Part shown: positions 1-11,349 of the stretch, in pieces
Position numbering within the stretch: position 1 is the first letter of the stretch
How the letters are laid out: the number at the start of each line of letters is the position of its first letter
Assembly: GCF_020497125.1 (NCBI RefSeq)
Contig: NC_059073.1
Span: forward strand, 16,947,225 to 17,011,224
DNA: 64,000 nucleotides
Source: Mauremys mutica
Taxonomy: Eukaryota; Chordata; Testudines; Geoemydidae
Direction of reading: 5' to 3'
Position numbers and translations under genes: made by a program
Notes under the pieces: generated by a model
Databases searched by the model: none
The model's input: the letters and a program-made list of their open reading frames with translations, nothing else
What the model was told of the DNA's origin: nothing

Positions 1-2711
1 CTATTATATCCCTCATGCTGCACTCCGTGAAAATGAACAGGGTACACAGGCATTGAGGAATATCTGCCCTGGTGCACTCCGGGGAGGTAAGCAGGGGTGC
101 CATGTGCTGAGAATACCTGTCCTGCTGCACTCTGCTGGTGTATGCAGCTGAAGAGAAACAGATTCTACTTTGTGGCTCTTAGGGTGCCTCCTAGAGGAAT
201 CCCCTGAATCAGATTCTTCAAAAGACAGAGCTTAGGGATTCTTTTTTCTGTGCCCATGCTTTATGTTGGGGAGACTTGAAGGGTCTAAGTGTTAGAGACC
301 TTTTTCTTCTACCTACCCTTGATTTGCCTCCTCCCCAGAAGGAGAGAGTGTAATTTCATTCTGACAGTGCCCTGGACAGGGCAGGACCTTGTGGTTACTC
401 TTTTCAGCAACCTTCCTGTCCCAAGAAATAGAAGATTCAGACTGAAGGTGTTGCTAGACTGGGTACAGAAGAGAGATTCCCAAATTCCCAAGCTTTGTTC
501 AAGGGAGATTCCTGGACATGGCCTGAACATAGGCTGACCTCACCCCAGAAGCACCAAGCTCCAGTCCTGGAGGTTCAAAGGGAGTCCCCCTTGTCCCACG
601 TACTGCACTGGGAGACAGCACTGGGCTGACATTGCTGGCAGCGAGTAGCCCAGAGACACTGCAGGGCTGGGGAGGGGGCATGCTGCAGAATGGAGGAAAG
701 GGTTGGGCCTGATTGCCTCTTAGCATACTCTCCTTGTTTTGTCCCAGATGCCTTTCCTTAGCTCCCTGTCACTGCCATAGCTGCAGGGGAGGAGCTGGGC
801 AGCTGCTCTGCAGTCAATAGTCTTGACTTGGCTCCAGCAGCTGGGTGGGAAACTTCCATGACCCTTTAATAGGGTACTTCAAACTATATTCTCCCCATGT
901 GGGGGGAATGAGGGAATCACCACTTGCTGGTCCCAGGTCTAGGGGATGTTGCTGTTTAGGTGCTGCCACAGCTTCCTGGGAGCTCTCCTGGCTGCTTGGG
1001 GGCTGAGGCTACAGCAACCTTTGCCTCTGCCTGCATACTTGAAAGGGGGCTGGGCCTCCAGAGAACAGGCTCACATCTTTCATGCAGGCACTTAATCAGC
1101 AGGAGAGGTGCAGGAAACAGTGTCTGGATCTCTCCTCTCCATTTTAATTTCTCATCCATGAGCACTCTACATGACTGAGCTGCTGTCACAGAGTTCCAGT
1201 AACTGAGGGGAAAGGGAATTCTTTCTTTCAATAAAGGCAGGCCCTGACAACCTGGAGATTAAGCCTCTCCTCACCCCCTTTTCCTGCAGCAGCAGCAGCT
1301 AGTCTGCTTGCAGTTGGAGAGGCAGATGAGGTTGGATTTTTCAAGTGGAGCCACACCTCCCCTGACTGGCAGGTATGTCTGCCTCCAAGTCTGTTTAAAA
1401 CAGAGTACCCAATGTGTTGGATCTGTGGACCTTATTAGGAAATAGAAACAGAATTTTTTTTCCAGATTTATGTTCAGACTACAAAGGACATTCCTTTCAT
1501 AGGCATTTAATCTGCTGTATGAGTTTCAGCTAGAAAAGAATTAATATCAATGCTAAATCAAGTTTAAACATATAAATTACGGGGTAGAGGGGATATGTAA
1601 TAAAACAAGTAATCCTTCTTTATCCCCACCAAGACAAATCTGCTGAGAATGCTATATATCCAGCTTAAATGCTTAGTGAAAGTATGGTATAAACACTTGA
1701 CCAAATGGTCTATTTGCAAAGCTTTAACAAGCCAATTTCAAAGCTACATGACGCTTTCTGGCATATTAGGTCCTCTGCTAGGGGGTTCTGTCATTTGGGA
1801 TCCCTTTGAAACAGAATATGGTTGTAATTTGTTTATTCAGCATTGGGAAGTCATTGTTCCTAAACAATCCGATATTAGAAAACCCTGAGAAAATTTCCTC
1901 TGCCTCTTCCAAGATATGCAAGGTTTCCACAGCAAAAAAAGTCTCTCCATTTCAAGCACCCAGTTTGTATTACACAATATTAGCCCCCTTCACTTGGGGT
2001 ATCAGGTAACCATAGCTTTAAATACAAGAACAGATCTGAAAGCAATGTTATCAACTTCAGATTTAATCAATTAAAAAAATTTCAAAGCAGTTTCCAGTAC
2101 TACACCTGTCCCTGATTCCCTGTACCAATTTTTGTCGCTTTATAACCATCCTTTCCTGTTTTTTATTTTTTTTAAAAACATTTCTTTCTCCTTCCTCTTT
2201 TTATCTGTGTTAAATATCCATGCAGGAGACACTGACTTGTGAAAAGATTAAGTACTGTCAAATGTGCAAAATAAATACATTGATAGAAAGAGGAAAAGGT
2301 TACACTAATCTTTGGTGTTACTTGTAACAGTAGACAAAATGCTTATAGATTGAAATGTAATTTTTAAGTAAACAGTAGCAATTTAACTTGGGGATAAACC
2401 CACAATACGGGCTCTGACTGCTGAGGGTACATAATTTAGACTAATACTTAAGGGAATACAATACGTAGATTGCTCACAGCTTTATATCTATTTACTCAGT
2501 CATTCTCAAAAGTCAATATGAAACAGTCTTTAAATGTTAATTTATCTTAAAAGGGGAGTAACTGCCCCCAAAGTTATGATGAATCTCTTCAGAAAACTGG
2601 TTTATTATTGACTGAAACCATTTTTTCCCATATCCATTCTAATGCCAAAGCAAAGTCAGGTTTCTGAGAAGATGAACTGGCTCAACAAACTACTTACTCA
2701 TAAAATGGAAA
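1..2711. other. No gene or classified repeat recognised
   Basis: The first 1.4 kb is noticeably richer in G and C than the rest of the intron, with degenerate repeats of a CTGCACTC-like motif in the first 150 bases. From about 1.4 kb the sequence becomes AT-rich and looks unique. The open frames present are short and unlike any protein I know. A decayed transposon cannot be excluded for the GC-rich part. Confidence 0.4.
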
Positions 2712-3048
2712 AGAACAGTTACTTAACAGTAACTGTGGTTCCTCAAGATGTCCTATTAACAAGGATTCCACTTCTGGTGTGTATGCATCCCATGCACATG
2801 AGATTGGATTCTTTTGGCCAGCGATGTCTGTTGGAGCCACACCTGCACCCTGGATGCTCATGGGCCTCTCCCCGACATAGGACATAAAGGACAGATTGGG
2901 CCCAACCATCCTTCAGCTTCTTCACCAATATAAAAAACCCAGAGGTACAAGACTCTGCAGAAGTAGGGAAGGAGGGCAGGTCATGGCTTCCATGGGAACA
3001 ATACATCTCAAAGAACAACAGTTACTGTAAAGTAAGTAGCAGTTCTTT
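2712..3048. repeat. Terminal inverted repeat of DIRS-1
   Basis: A left arm beginning near 2714 (GTTACTTAACAGTAACTG) is matched in inverted orientation by an arm near 2993-3045 (CAACAGTTACTGTAAAGT), with about 200 bp between them. Each arm also contains its own short GTTAC/GTAAC palindrome. A second degenerate copy of the GTAAC core follows near 3051. The layout matches the terminus of DIRS-2, which supports reading it as the element end. Confidence 0.6.
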
Positions 3049-4790
3049 CAAGTAACTGTCCCTAGGGATCCCATTTCTGGTGACTAGCAAGCAGTTACAC
3101 TCCCTAGTTTGGAGGTAAATGCTAGGAGTCCTATTTAAAATAGGATTGCAGGACAGCTCTACCATAGTGGAATCCAATCTGGAAACCTCAACTAAGGAAT
3201 AGGGCTCGGAGAACATGTTGACTGATCTCCTTGTATCCTGCAATGGATGTATCTTAAGGAAGCAGTAGAGGCTGCCCGAACCCAGCTGGACTAAGTTATA
3301 ATCTAGACAGGTGGCTCTAACCAGACTAATTTGCAGAAGGATCTTCCAAAGAGTTACATATTCATTTAGAGTCTCAGAAAGTATGGTCTAACCCTTAATT
3401 CTGTCAGTAAAGGTCACAAACAATCTAGGGGAGTTCCTGAAAGACTAACGCTTTCATTATTTCAAGCATGTATGGCTTAGCTTCCCTTTAATTTGAGTGA
3501 GGCTTGTGGAAGTAAACCAGAAAGTGAACAGACTGATTCAAATAAAGCAATCTCAGGCAAAACCTTGGGGTGAGGCCTAAGAGTCACTTTATCTTTATAG
3601 ATCACCTGTAAGATGAACTAGCCATATGGGTCTGAATTTTCTCTACCTCCAAGTTACAAGGAACGTAGTCTTCATAGACAGATGAGATAAGGAGGTCAAG
3701 AGGGGTGTACAGGGGAGTGGGGGGGAGACGCATTAAAGTTTGTTAGTACTATACTGAGGTCACAGAAAGGCTGGGGCTCCTGAACTTCAGAAATCATGTG
3801 TATGGTGTGTGGCCCTGAACAGGAGGGTGATGTGTGAAAATTGGTTAGATATCCTATTGGATTAATGGAAAGTGCCAATTGTTTTAGGGCTAACCAAAAT
3901 CAAAATAGCAGAAATAGGATTTTCAAGGGAGACAAATGACGTCTGGATGTCCAAATAGACACACTGTTCCACTGTTTTTAAGTCAATCTAGTTGAGTTTT
4001 TTTCCCTTTGCTAGAGAATTCTGAACATCTGATGGGTACAGAGCCACTGACATTATCTGATGACAAATACACCAAGTCCAAGATCTCCTGAAAGAGTGAA
4101 GATGAGTTTGCTCCCTCAGTCTGTCAATGTAGTGCATGGCTGTTGTATGGTCTGTCAGCACTTGGGCTGACACTAGGATGCATGTCAGGTAGATGGCTAT
4201 GAGTTCCAGAACATTTACATGTAGAGAAGCTTTGGGTGGAGTCTGTAGGGACTCTATATGAGTGCCCTACCCTTGAGTTGAAGCATCTCTCACCAGAATC
4301 CTGGTAACAAGAGGTGAGAAGTTGCACACCTGAAGTGAATCTTTCCACCAATTTCATGAGGAAAGGACCTCTTGCGGGACCATCATCTGCATGTACATGC
4401 AACATTCGCTTGGCAAATACATTTCAAGTACCCTTATACAGAGCAAACTGAAGTGTGGCAAACTGCAATAAATAGACACAAGAAGTCATACAACCCAGAA
4501 GTGCAAGGCACACTCTTACTAATGTCTTTGGATGAGTCTACAGATGGCTGAGAAAGTCACTATGTAGTTTAGAATCTTTCTTATCATAGATAAACCTTTG
4601 CTGACCTAGAATCTAATACAGCCCCTATGAACTCTATGCTCTGCGTTGTCACAAAAGTGGTTTTTTCTCCGTTTATTTGGAGGTCCAGAATAGCACAGAG
4701 TCTTTGGATTACACTGGTCAACCTGGTCAGCTGCTAGGGTAATTCCCTTTGGATGAGTTAATGGCAAAGAAATGGATAGACCTGAATACC

Positions 4791-5045
4791 TTACATCTCA
4801 AGTGAGCGGTTATAGTGGCTAGGCACTTGGTGAAAACCTTCAGCCCTATGAAAAGACCAAAGGGTGGGGACCCTGTATTGGTGGGCAATCTCCCATATCA
4901 CAAATCTGAGGTATTTCCTGTGTACCACATGAAGGCACCGGTGGAAACAGGCCACCTGAAGGTCCAAACCAGTCTTGAGGGGATTATAAAGGCCAGTGTC
5001 ACCATCATGAACTTGAAATGTCAGAGGAACTTGTTGAGGCATCAT
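4791..5045 (-). pseudogene. DIRS-1 reverse transcriptase fragment
   Basis: On the minus strand this segment contains the RT palm sequence PPFGLFIGLKVFTKC (4813-4874), the equivalent of the PFG-x-x-x-APRVFTK motif of DIRS RT. It can be compared directly with YRVLPFGFTTAPRVLTK in DIRS-2. The longest minus-strand frame here (84 codons) is a different frame, so the RT reading frame is broken on both sides. The catalytic YxDD segment could not be located with confidence. Non-functional. Confidence 0.65.
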
Positions 5046-5734
5046 AGTTCTAGGCTAGGGCACATCCTCCCTTCCTTCTTTGGGATTAGAAAATAGTGGA
5101 ACTAGGATCCCTTGACCCTGAACTCTAGAAGCATCACCTCCATTGCACTGAATTGCAGAATGGAGTTCAACTCCTCTTTCAACAGTGTCTCGCGAGAAAA
5201 ATCCCTGAGAAGGGATGGGGATGGAGAGTAAGAAAGCAATATCCTTTGCTGACAAATTGAGGTGCACCAATCCTTGGTGATGCCAGCCAAGGATTTCCAG
5301 AAAAGGATAGAACATTTGCCATAAAGAGGAGGAAGAGCAGTTCTAGATCCCTCATAATTAAGACCTTGGCAGAACCTATGGTGTCAAACCTTCTGCCAAG
5401 ACAAAGACAGACTGGATAGCAGCTAAGGAAAAGGCAAAGGATTATCTGCACTGGAATTTTTTCCTCTTCAGTGGTTTTGATGTCCTTGGCAGTCTACAGG
5501 TGTATGAGGCTGAGGGATTCTGCCTGATGGAACTCTGAGGTCTGACTTGTGCTTTCTGGGCTTATACACCAAAAAAGAAAACAAGATAGCTCTACAGTCG
5601 TAACAAATCAAGGGCCTCATTGGTCTTGGAGCTGAAGAAATCACAACCATCCTCTACTGTGCAACTGCCAGACCTCCTTGAGTATCTCTGACAACTTGGG
5701 GCAATGTTGGCACAAGAACAAAGAACAGGGCCAA

Positions 5735-6330
5735 ATGGATATAGAGAGGCCATCGACAAGTTTAGGCTTGAAATTAGATGAAAGTTTCTAACAATCAGAG
5801 GAGTGGAGTTCTGGAACAGCTTCCCAAGGGGAGTAGTGAGGGCAAAAAACCTAACCAGTTTCAAGACTGATCTGGTTAAGTTTATGGAGGGGGAATGGTA
5901 TGATGAATCTGTGTACAATGGCATGTGTCACACCTGCCACTGCTAGTAGCAAATGCATCTGATCTTCAGCTGTTGGAGATGGGCCACTAGATGGGGCGGG
6001 ATCTGAGTTACTACAGAGAATTCTTTCCCAAGTGTCTGCCGGGTCGGTCTTGCACACATGCTCAGGGTCTAACTGACCATCATATTTGGATTGGAGAAGG
6101 AATTTTCCCCCAGGTCAGACAGGCAAAGACCCTGAGAGGGTTTCATCTTCCTCTGAAGCACAGAGCACAGATCAATGGCTGGTTTGATCTACAGTAAATT
6201 GTGGATTCTGAGTCAGAGATTATGGGTCTATGACAGGAGTGGGAGAGTGAGATTCTGTGATGTGCAGGAGGTCAGACTAGATGATCACAATGTTCTCTTC
6301 TGGCCTTAAAAGTTTTGGAGTCTAAATGGA
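5735..6330 (+). mobile_element. CR1-F: 5'-truncated CR1-like LINE tail inserted in DIRS-1
   Basis: Plus-strand sequence begins inside the end of the CR1 RT region: GGAGTTCTGGAACAGCTTCC encodes FWNS-like residues, then a stretch resembling NLTSFKTDLVKF. It continues through a 3' UTR and ends with GTCAGACTAGATGATCACAA and CTGGCCTTAAAAG. That ending is the 3' terminus of a CR1 subfamily very common in turtles. DIRS-derived sequence lies on both sides, so this LINE is younger than DIRS-1. I saw no target-site duplication, which is usual for CR1. Confidence 0.8.
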
Positions 6331-7600
6331 GCCAGAAGAATTTTTGCATTGCCACAGGTGTAGCTATGGTGGATGCTACAAGTGTCACACACTTCCAAAG
6401 CTGCTTGCAGGAAAGTTTGGGCAATCGGCTCCTCTCAAGCATTATCATGATGTGCAACCCTGGCATCAGATTTGAATAAATATATCCAAAACTTTTGGAA
6501 GGCACTTTGTACATCTATCTGCTCTTTTGAATGTGGCCAGTATCGATGCTGGAGTCTGCCACGATTCCTTGCAAGTTTTAACAATCCTTCATTAATGAGA
6601 AAGTTTACAAGGTATGAAAGGATAAAGAATACCAAACAGCTTGTGCAACTTCTCTTGCACTTCCTCCAGCAGGATGTCAAGGATCTGAGCCACGTGTTTC
6701 ATCAAGACTTGGAATGCCTTAAAGTTGTCCACTGAACAATGCACAGAGGGAGTTGCCACCTCACCAGGGAAGATGACAAAATTGCAGCCAGGATGAATTG
6801 TTCTTCCACAACTATGTGGTGATCGTCATCGCTCTCTCTCCTTTTTCTTTAGGGTCTATGACTGTACCAACTGAAATAGTTGGGAAAACATGCCCTAACC
6901 CTAAGAGGCAGTGTATCTAACCCTATAAGGGGGCAGGAGTGAATGTTCATTTGTAGGACCAGGATTGTATATCTTAGGGTACCTAGTAGGGACATGACCG
7001 ATAACCATATGAATACTGGACTGGTGGATCTAGGGGAGAATACCAAGGGGCCCTGTTCTTTGAGACACCCATGCCTTTTATTGCTCAGAGAACAGTGTCC
7101 TAAGTTCCTCTCTACTAACCACAGAGGAGAAGGGAGATGAACAGGAGATGACTATTTATCTCTAAAGACATAGAAGATGAAAAGGAGTACATGCCCAGCA
7201 GCAGTGGGGCTACTTTTTCTGGAGTGCTACAGTATCCTTGCCTCTCTTTCACCTGGGAAGGAGGAAGGCGTTGGTACAGACATCACAGTTCCTACATATG
7301 GAGCTCAGTACCATACCATACAAATCATACCAAGGAGCTCAGTACCAGTGTCAGATACTGCTCTGTGTGTCAATATCAAAAAGTCTGTGTTAGACGAAAT
7401 GCGATCTGTTGATTTAGCCAGTACCACGTGCACTTGTTTTATGGTTAACACAGAGGCCCTAAGGGGACCCATCTTATGGCACAGGTTATCCTCTGACTGG
7501 GGAGCCAAGCCTGAACCAAGTCTAATATATGACGACTCATGTCTTGTTTTCATAGACACCTACATCTCAGCTCTAGAGGAGGACTTCATTGCTCTGCCAC
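6331..7600 (-). pseudogene. DIRS-1 gag-like (ORF1) remnant
   Basis: Minus-strand frames contain short stretches such as VASTIATPVAMQKFFWLHLD, resembling the conserved mid-region of DIRS gag in which an Ala-rich helix precedes a W-L-x-x-S/D motif. Between 7.1 and 7.6 kb the sequence resembles the low-complexity 5' half of gag in DIRS-2. A 148-codon plus-strand frame at 7177-7623 is antisense to this and has no independent support as a gene. Confidence is limited because the copy is heavily decayed. Confidence 0.5.
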
Positions 7601-7625
7601 CCTCCCTCAATCTCTCCCGCTGAAG

Positions 7626-8243
7626 CTGTTCCATTTGGGATAAATAATTAATGAATCATTAGGCCACACAGACAGCATGCATGAGAATGGCTGTATATGT
7701 GAAACACAGGATCCAATCCCCCTGCTCCAAAAAGAGGCCAGACTGAGGGAGATAGACATCAAAATACCCCATAGGGGAGTTCTCTAATCACTGGGCTAAG
7801 AGGTAGAAGATCTTTGTTCAATAGCTCTTATCCCCCTCAGGTGGAGGGGGAACTTGAACCAGGATCTCTCAGATCTCAGGTAAATACCCCAACCACTGGG
7901 CTAAAAGTTACAAGGGAAATCCTTCTCCCCCTCTACCCATAGCTTCTTGCAAGAAACACCTTCAGCACCTAACTTCAAGTAAGGGTTCACAGCGCCCTGC
8001 AGCCCAGATATAGGCATCAAACCCTCTGAGAGGGGCAGGGATCAGGACACAATCTTATCATTAGCATCTTCCATTGGCTATTAGCATGCTGACTTTTGTG
8101 AATCCCATTCTTAGGTGCCTAACTTCCTCCATTCATTGTATAAAAAGCCTGAGCATCTAACTCAAGCTTTGTGAATCGCAATGATCTTTTAGGCACCTAG
8201 AAGTTAGGCATTCCAACACCTATGTCCCTTTGTGAATCTAACA
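7626..8243. repeat. Non-autonomous interspersed repeat with tRNA-like segments
   Basis: This block contains tRNA-like stretches in antisense orientation (GAACTTGAACCAGGATCTCT and CCAACCACTGGGCTAA) and a right-hand part with repeated TTAGGCACCTA/TAGGTGCCTAA motifs ending near GTGAATCTAACACTGGATT. From memory it resembles a reptile non-autonomous DNA transposon carrying a tRNA-like core. The left terminus is missing or was replaced at the DIRS-1 boundary. No functional tRNA gene is present, since the cloverleaf cannot be completed. Confidence 0.5.
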
Positions 8244-8276
8244 CTGGATTGCTATACTGTCATGGCAATATGTATT

Positions 8277-8356
8277 CCATTTATTCCATTTTGAGTAATG
8301 TTCTGAGCAACATTAAGATATGTTGCTCAGAACATTACTCAAAATGGAATAAATGG
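8277..8356. repeat. Perfect 36-bp inverted repeat with 8-nt loop
   Basis: Bases 8277-8312 are exactly the reverse complement of 8321-8356, with only TTAAGATA (8313-8320) between them. The arm contains TTGAGTAATGTTCTGAGC. There are no mismatches in 36 bp, so transcript or single-stranded DNA could fold into one long hairpin. It does not coincide with any transposon terminus I recognise. It could be a microRNA-like hairpin, a young fold-back MITE, or the product of a replication template switch. Confidence 0.95.
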
Positions 8357-9113
8357 GAGATCCTTTTGGCCCCTACTTTCCCTAGAACAGAGTGTATAGT
8401 TTAGAAGGGGTTCAGAGAACATCTTAATAATGAGAGAGGGTGGGTTACTAAATGAAGTGGGCAGAACACCCTTCAACAACATTATACTGATTAAAGCATG
8501 AAAAAGGTTTAGTTAAGAAGTAGAAATATAGTTTAAGTAACCAAATAATTTGTTAGAGTGTAGTTCTTAAATTGCATTTTTGCCTGAGACAGAGAGGTTC
8601 AAAGTGCAGAGTCACCATCAGTACCCCAAAATGCAATCTGCTTTCTTTACAGTTCTACAGTGGCAGGTACTTAGAGTTTTCTCTTGCTCAGTCTATTAAC
8701 TGACAGCAATGTGAAAGCTTTTTGTTAAAACTGTTGGCATGACTATACTAACTTTTTTCCAGGGTTGACTCAAAACTTTTATGCTCAATTATTCTGAGCA
8801 GAAACAACCCTATTTTAGGCACTCACTGCTGTAAACCATTAATCACACCATCTCCAAGTAATGGTTCTCTCAGCAGGCTACTCAAAAATGTTAAGCTGGT
8901 AACAAAATGGCATTCTGTATCTTATCTGCAATCATAACAAAGACTTGATCATCAAAAAATCAGAATCCATATTAAATATAAATCACTGACAACTTTCTAT
9001 TTCATACCAACGTGAACACAAACACAGAGTGTCTAAGAAAAATAATGTAGTATAATCAGCAAAATATAATAATGGAGGAGAGGGGATTTCATGTATTAAG
9101 GACAAAATCACTT
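8357..9113. other. No gene or classified repeat recognised
   Basis: This is AT-rich single-copy-looking intron sequence between the hairpin and the next MITE. There is no open frame of note, no splice-flanked segment and no transposon signature. Confidence 0.5.
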
Positions 9114-9297
9114 AGGGCTTTTCTATACGGCATGTTAGTGCGCAGAAAGCTGAAACAGCAATAGGTCCAAGTGCACTACAGATCTTTTATCATGCGGTAG
9201 CAGGGCTCACATGACCTGTTACTGCACAGCATGCTAGAGCACTGTAGATTTACACCACAGTTTGCCATGTACTAACTCTCTGTATAGACATGCCTTT
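9114..9297. mobile_element. DNA-transposon MITE with imperfect terminal inverted repeats
   Basis: The ends are imperfect inverted repeats: AGGGCTTTTCTATACGGC on the left and, reverse-complemented from the right, AAAGGCATGTCTATACAGAG. Subterminal GTTAGTGCGC/GTTAGTACAT also match in inverted orientation. The internal sequence matches from memory an abundant reptile hAT- or Harbinger-type MITE. No clean target-site duplication could be read, so the superfamily is left open. Confidence 0.6.
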
Positions 9298-9454
9298 ACT
9301 TTATCAGCAGACAGTCCCTAGGATTTTAGTGGTTTTAACTACATATAGACATCTTAATAGGAAATTCAAATCTTTGAAGTAAAACCAATATATGCTGTCC
9401 ATAATGCAGGTCAGAACAAAAAAATCAAATACATGAATACAAAATGAGCAACAA

Positions 9455-10002
9455 CTGGCTAGCCAGTTGAAAAGGATCTGGGGGTTAGAGTGGATCACAA
9501 ATTAAGCGTGATGCAGGTGCAAAAAGGCTAATATCATTCCAGGAGGCAACTGTCCCGCTCTACTCGGCACCACTAAGGCCTCAGCTGGAGAACTGTATCT
9601 CATTTTGGGCACCACACCTCAAGTAAGATTTTGACAAACTGGAGAAAGTCCAGACAAGAGCAACAAAAATGATTAACGGTCTAGAAAATATGACCTATGA
9701 GGAAAGATTTAAAAAGCTGGGCATGTTTAGTCTTGAAAAAAGAAGACTGATGGGGAACCTGATAAGTTTTCAAATATGTTAAGGTCTGTTATAAAGAGGC
9801 CAGTGAAAAATTGTTGTACATGTCCACAGAAGGAAGGATAATCAGCAATTAGTTTATTCTTCAGTAAAGGATATTTAAGTAGATGTTAGACATTTTTTCA
9901 TAACCATCCAAATAGTTAAGCACCAGAATAGGCTTCCCTGTCACTGAAGGTTTTTAACAACAGATTAAACAAACACCGGTCAGGGATGGTCTATGTATAC
10001 TT
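9455..10002 (+). mobile_element. CR1-A: plus-strand CR1 LINE, left part (interrupted)
   Basis: Starts in the last part of the RT region (GGATCTGGGGGTTAGAGTGG, encoding a DLGV-like segment) and runs through the typical CR1 C-terminus (GCAACAAAAATGATTAACGG, TATGACCTATGAGGAAAG). It then enters the 3' UTR and stops at GGTCTATGTATACTT. The expected continuation resumes at 11350, so this copy was split by CR1-B. It is 5'-truncated and non-coding. Confidence 0.85.
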
Positions 10003-11349
10003 AGAGTCATAGAACTGGAAGGGACCTCAAGAGGTCATCTAGTCCAGTCCCCTACACTCAAAGCAGGACTAAGTATTTTCTAGACCATCCCTGTCAGGTG
10101 TTTGTCCAACCTTCCCTTGAAAATCCCCAATGACGGAGATTCCACAACCTCCCTAGGCAATTTAGTCCATTGCTTAACCACCCTGACGGTTAGGAAGCTT
10201 TTCCTAATGTCCAATCCAAACTACCCTTGCTGCAATTTAAGCCCATTGTCCTATCCTCAGAGGTTAAGAAGAACATTTTTTCTTCCTCCTCCGTTTAACA
10301 ACCTTTTACGTACTTGAAAATGGTTATGTCCCCTCTCAGTTTTCTCTTCTACAGACCAAACAAACCCAATTTTTTATTCAATCTTCCCTCATAGGTCATA
10401 TTTTCTAGACCTTTAATCATTTTTGTCACTCTTCTTTGGACTTTCTCCAATTTCTCCACATCTTTCCTGAAATGTGGCGCCCAGAACTGGACACAATACT
10501 CAAGTTGAAGCCTAATCAGTGCGGAGTAGAGCGGAAGAATTACTTCTCGTCTCTTGCTTACAATACTCCTGCTAATACATCCCAGTATGTTGTTTGGGTT
10601 TTTTACTTATTCTTTCCATATTTTAGACTCTTATCCTACCTCATTTTCACTGGCATTCATTATGTTAGACGTCCAATCACCATCAACCTTCTTGGTGAAA
10701 CCCAAAACAAAGAAGTCATTAAGCACCTCTGCCATTTCCACATTTTCTGTTATTGTCTCTCTCCTCCTCATTGTGTAATGGGCCTACTCTGTCCTTGGTC
10801 TTCCTCTTGCTTCTAATATATTTGTAGATTGTTTTCTGGTTTCCTTTTATGTCCCTAGCCAGTTTGATCTCGTTTTGTGCCTTCGCTTTTCTAATTTTGT
10901 CCCTACATACTTGTGTTATTTGTTTATATTCATCCTTTGTAATTTGACCAAGTTTCCACTTTTTGTAGGACTCTTTTTGGAGTTTTAGATCATTGAACAT
11001 CTCCTGGTTAAGCCAGGGTGGGCTCCAGCTATACTTCAAACTATCTCACTGCATAGGAAAGATAGGCTCTTGTGCCCTTAATAATGTCTCTTTGAAAAAC
11101 TGCCAACTATCTTCAATTGTTTTTCCCCTTAGACTTGCTTCCCATGGGATGTTACCTACAACTCCCTGCGTTTGATCAAGTCTGCCTTCTTGAAATCCAT
11201 TCTCTTTATTGTGCTGTTCTCCCTGATACCTTTCCTTAGAATCAGGAACTCTTCCATTTCATGATCACTTTCACCCAAGTTGCCTTCCATTTTCAAATTC
11301 TCAACCAGTTCTTTCATATTTGTCAAAATCAAATCTAGACCAGCCTCAG
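10003..11349 (-). mobile_element. CR1-B: minus-strand CR1 LINE nested in CR1-A, internally deleted
   Basis: The 3' end lies at 10003 (minus strand ...CCAGTTCTATGACTC) and the element runs upward. 10003 to about 10640 is RT C-terminus plus 3' UTR. From about 10650 the sequence jumps to the endonuclease-RT linker, so the RT palm is missing. The flanking plus-strand sequence joins cleanly as one CR1 (CR1-A) if this insert is removed, with ACTT repeated at the two junctions. Confidence 0.8.
10719..11039 (-). pseudogene. CR1-B endonuclease-RT linker remnant
   Basis: A 106-codon minus-strand frame contains [34 protein letters not shown] and [20 protein letters not shown]. These are the conserved helical linker between the apurinic endonuclease and the reverse transcriptase of CR1 ORF2. 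It ends in [17 protein letters not shown], the segment just before the RT domain. Neither the endonuclease nor the RT catalytic core is attached, so it cannot be functional. Confidence 0.85.

Larger units (their letters stand above)
2712..7625 (-). mobile_element. DIRS-1: decayed DIRS-type tyrosine-recombinase retrotransposon
   Basis: DIRS elements are retrotransposons that integrate with a tyrosine recombinase instead of a DDE integrase. This copy lies on the minus strand. Three things support the call: a terminal inverted-repeat block at 2712-3048 matching in layout the one in DIRS-2 (27668-27960); a reverse transcriptase stretch on the minus strand near 4813-4874 reading PPFGLFIGLKVFTKC, the DIRS RT signature; and gag-like sequence at 6331-7600. 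No full-length frame survives. A CR1 tail was inserted at about 5735-6330. The upper end is unclear and probably truncated against the repeat that starts near 7626. The recombinase region between 3.1 and 4.4 kb is too decayed for its catalytic residues to be named. Confidence 0.75.

Noticed and set aside
7177..7623. 148-codon plus-strand open frame
   Set aside because: It is antisense to decayed DIRS gag sequence, resembles no protein I know, and shows no splice or promoter context. Treated as a chance frame.
7700..7920. tRNA genes on the minus strand
   Set aside because: The tRNA-like stretches are degenerate, lie within a larger repeat, and lack a foldable acceptor stem.
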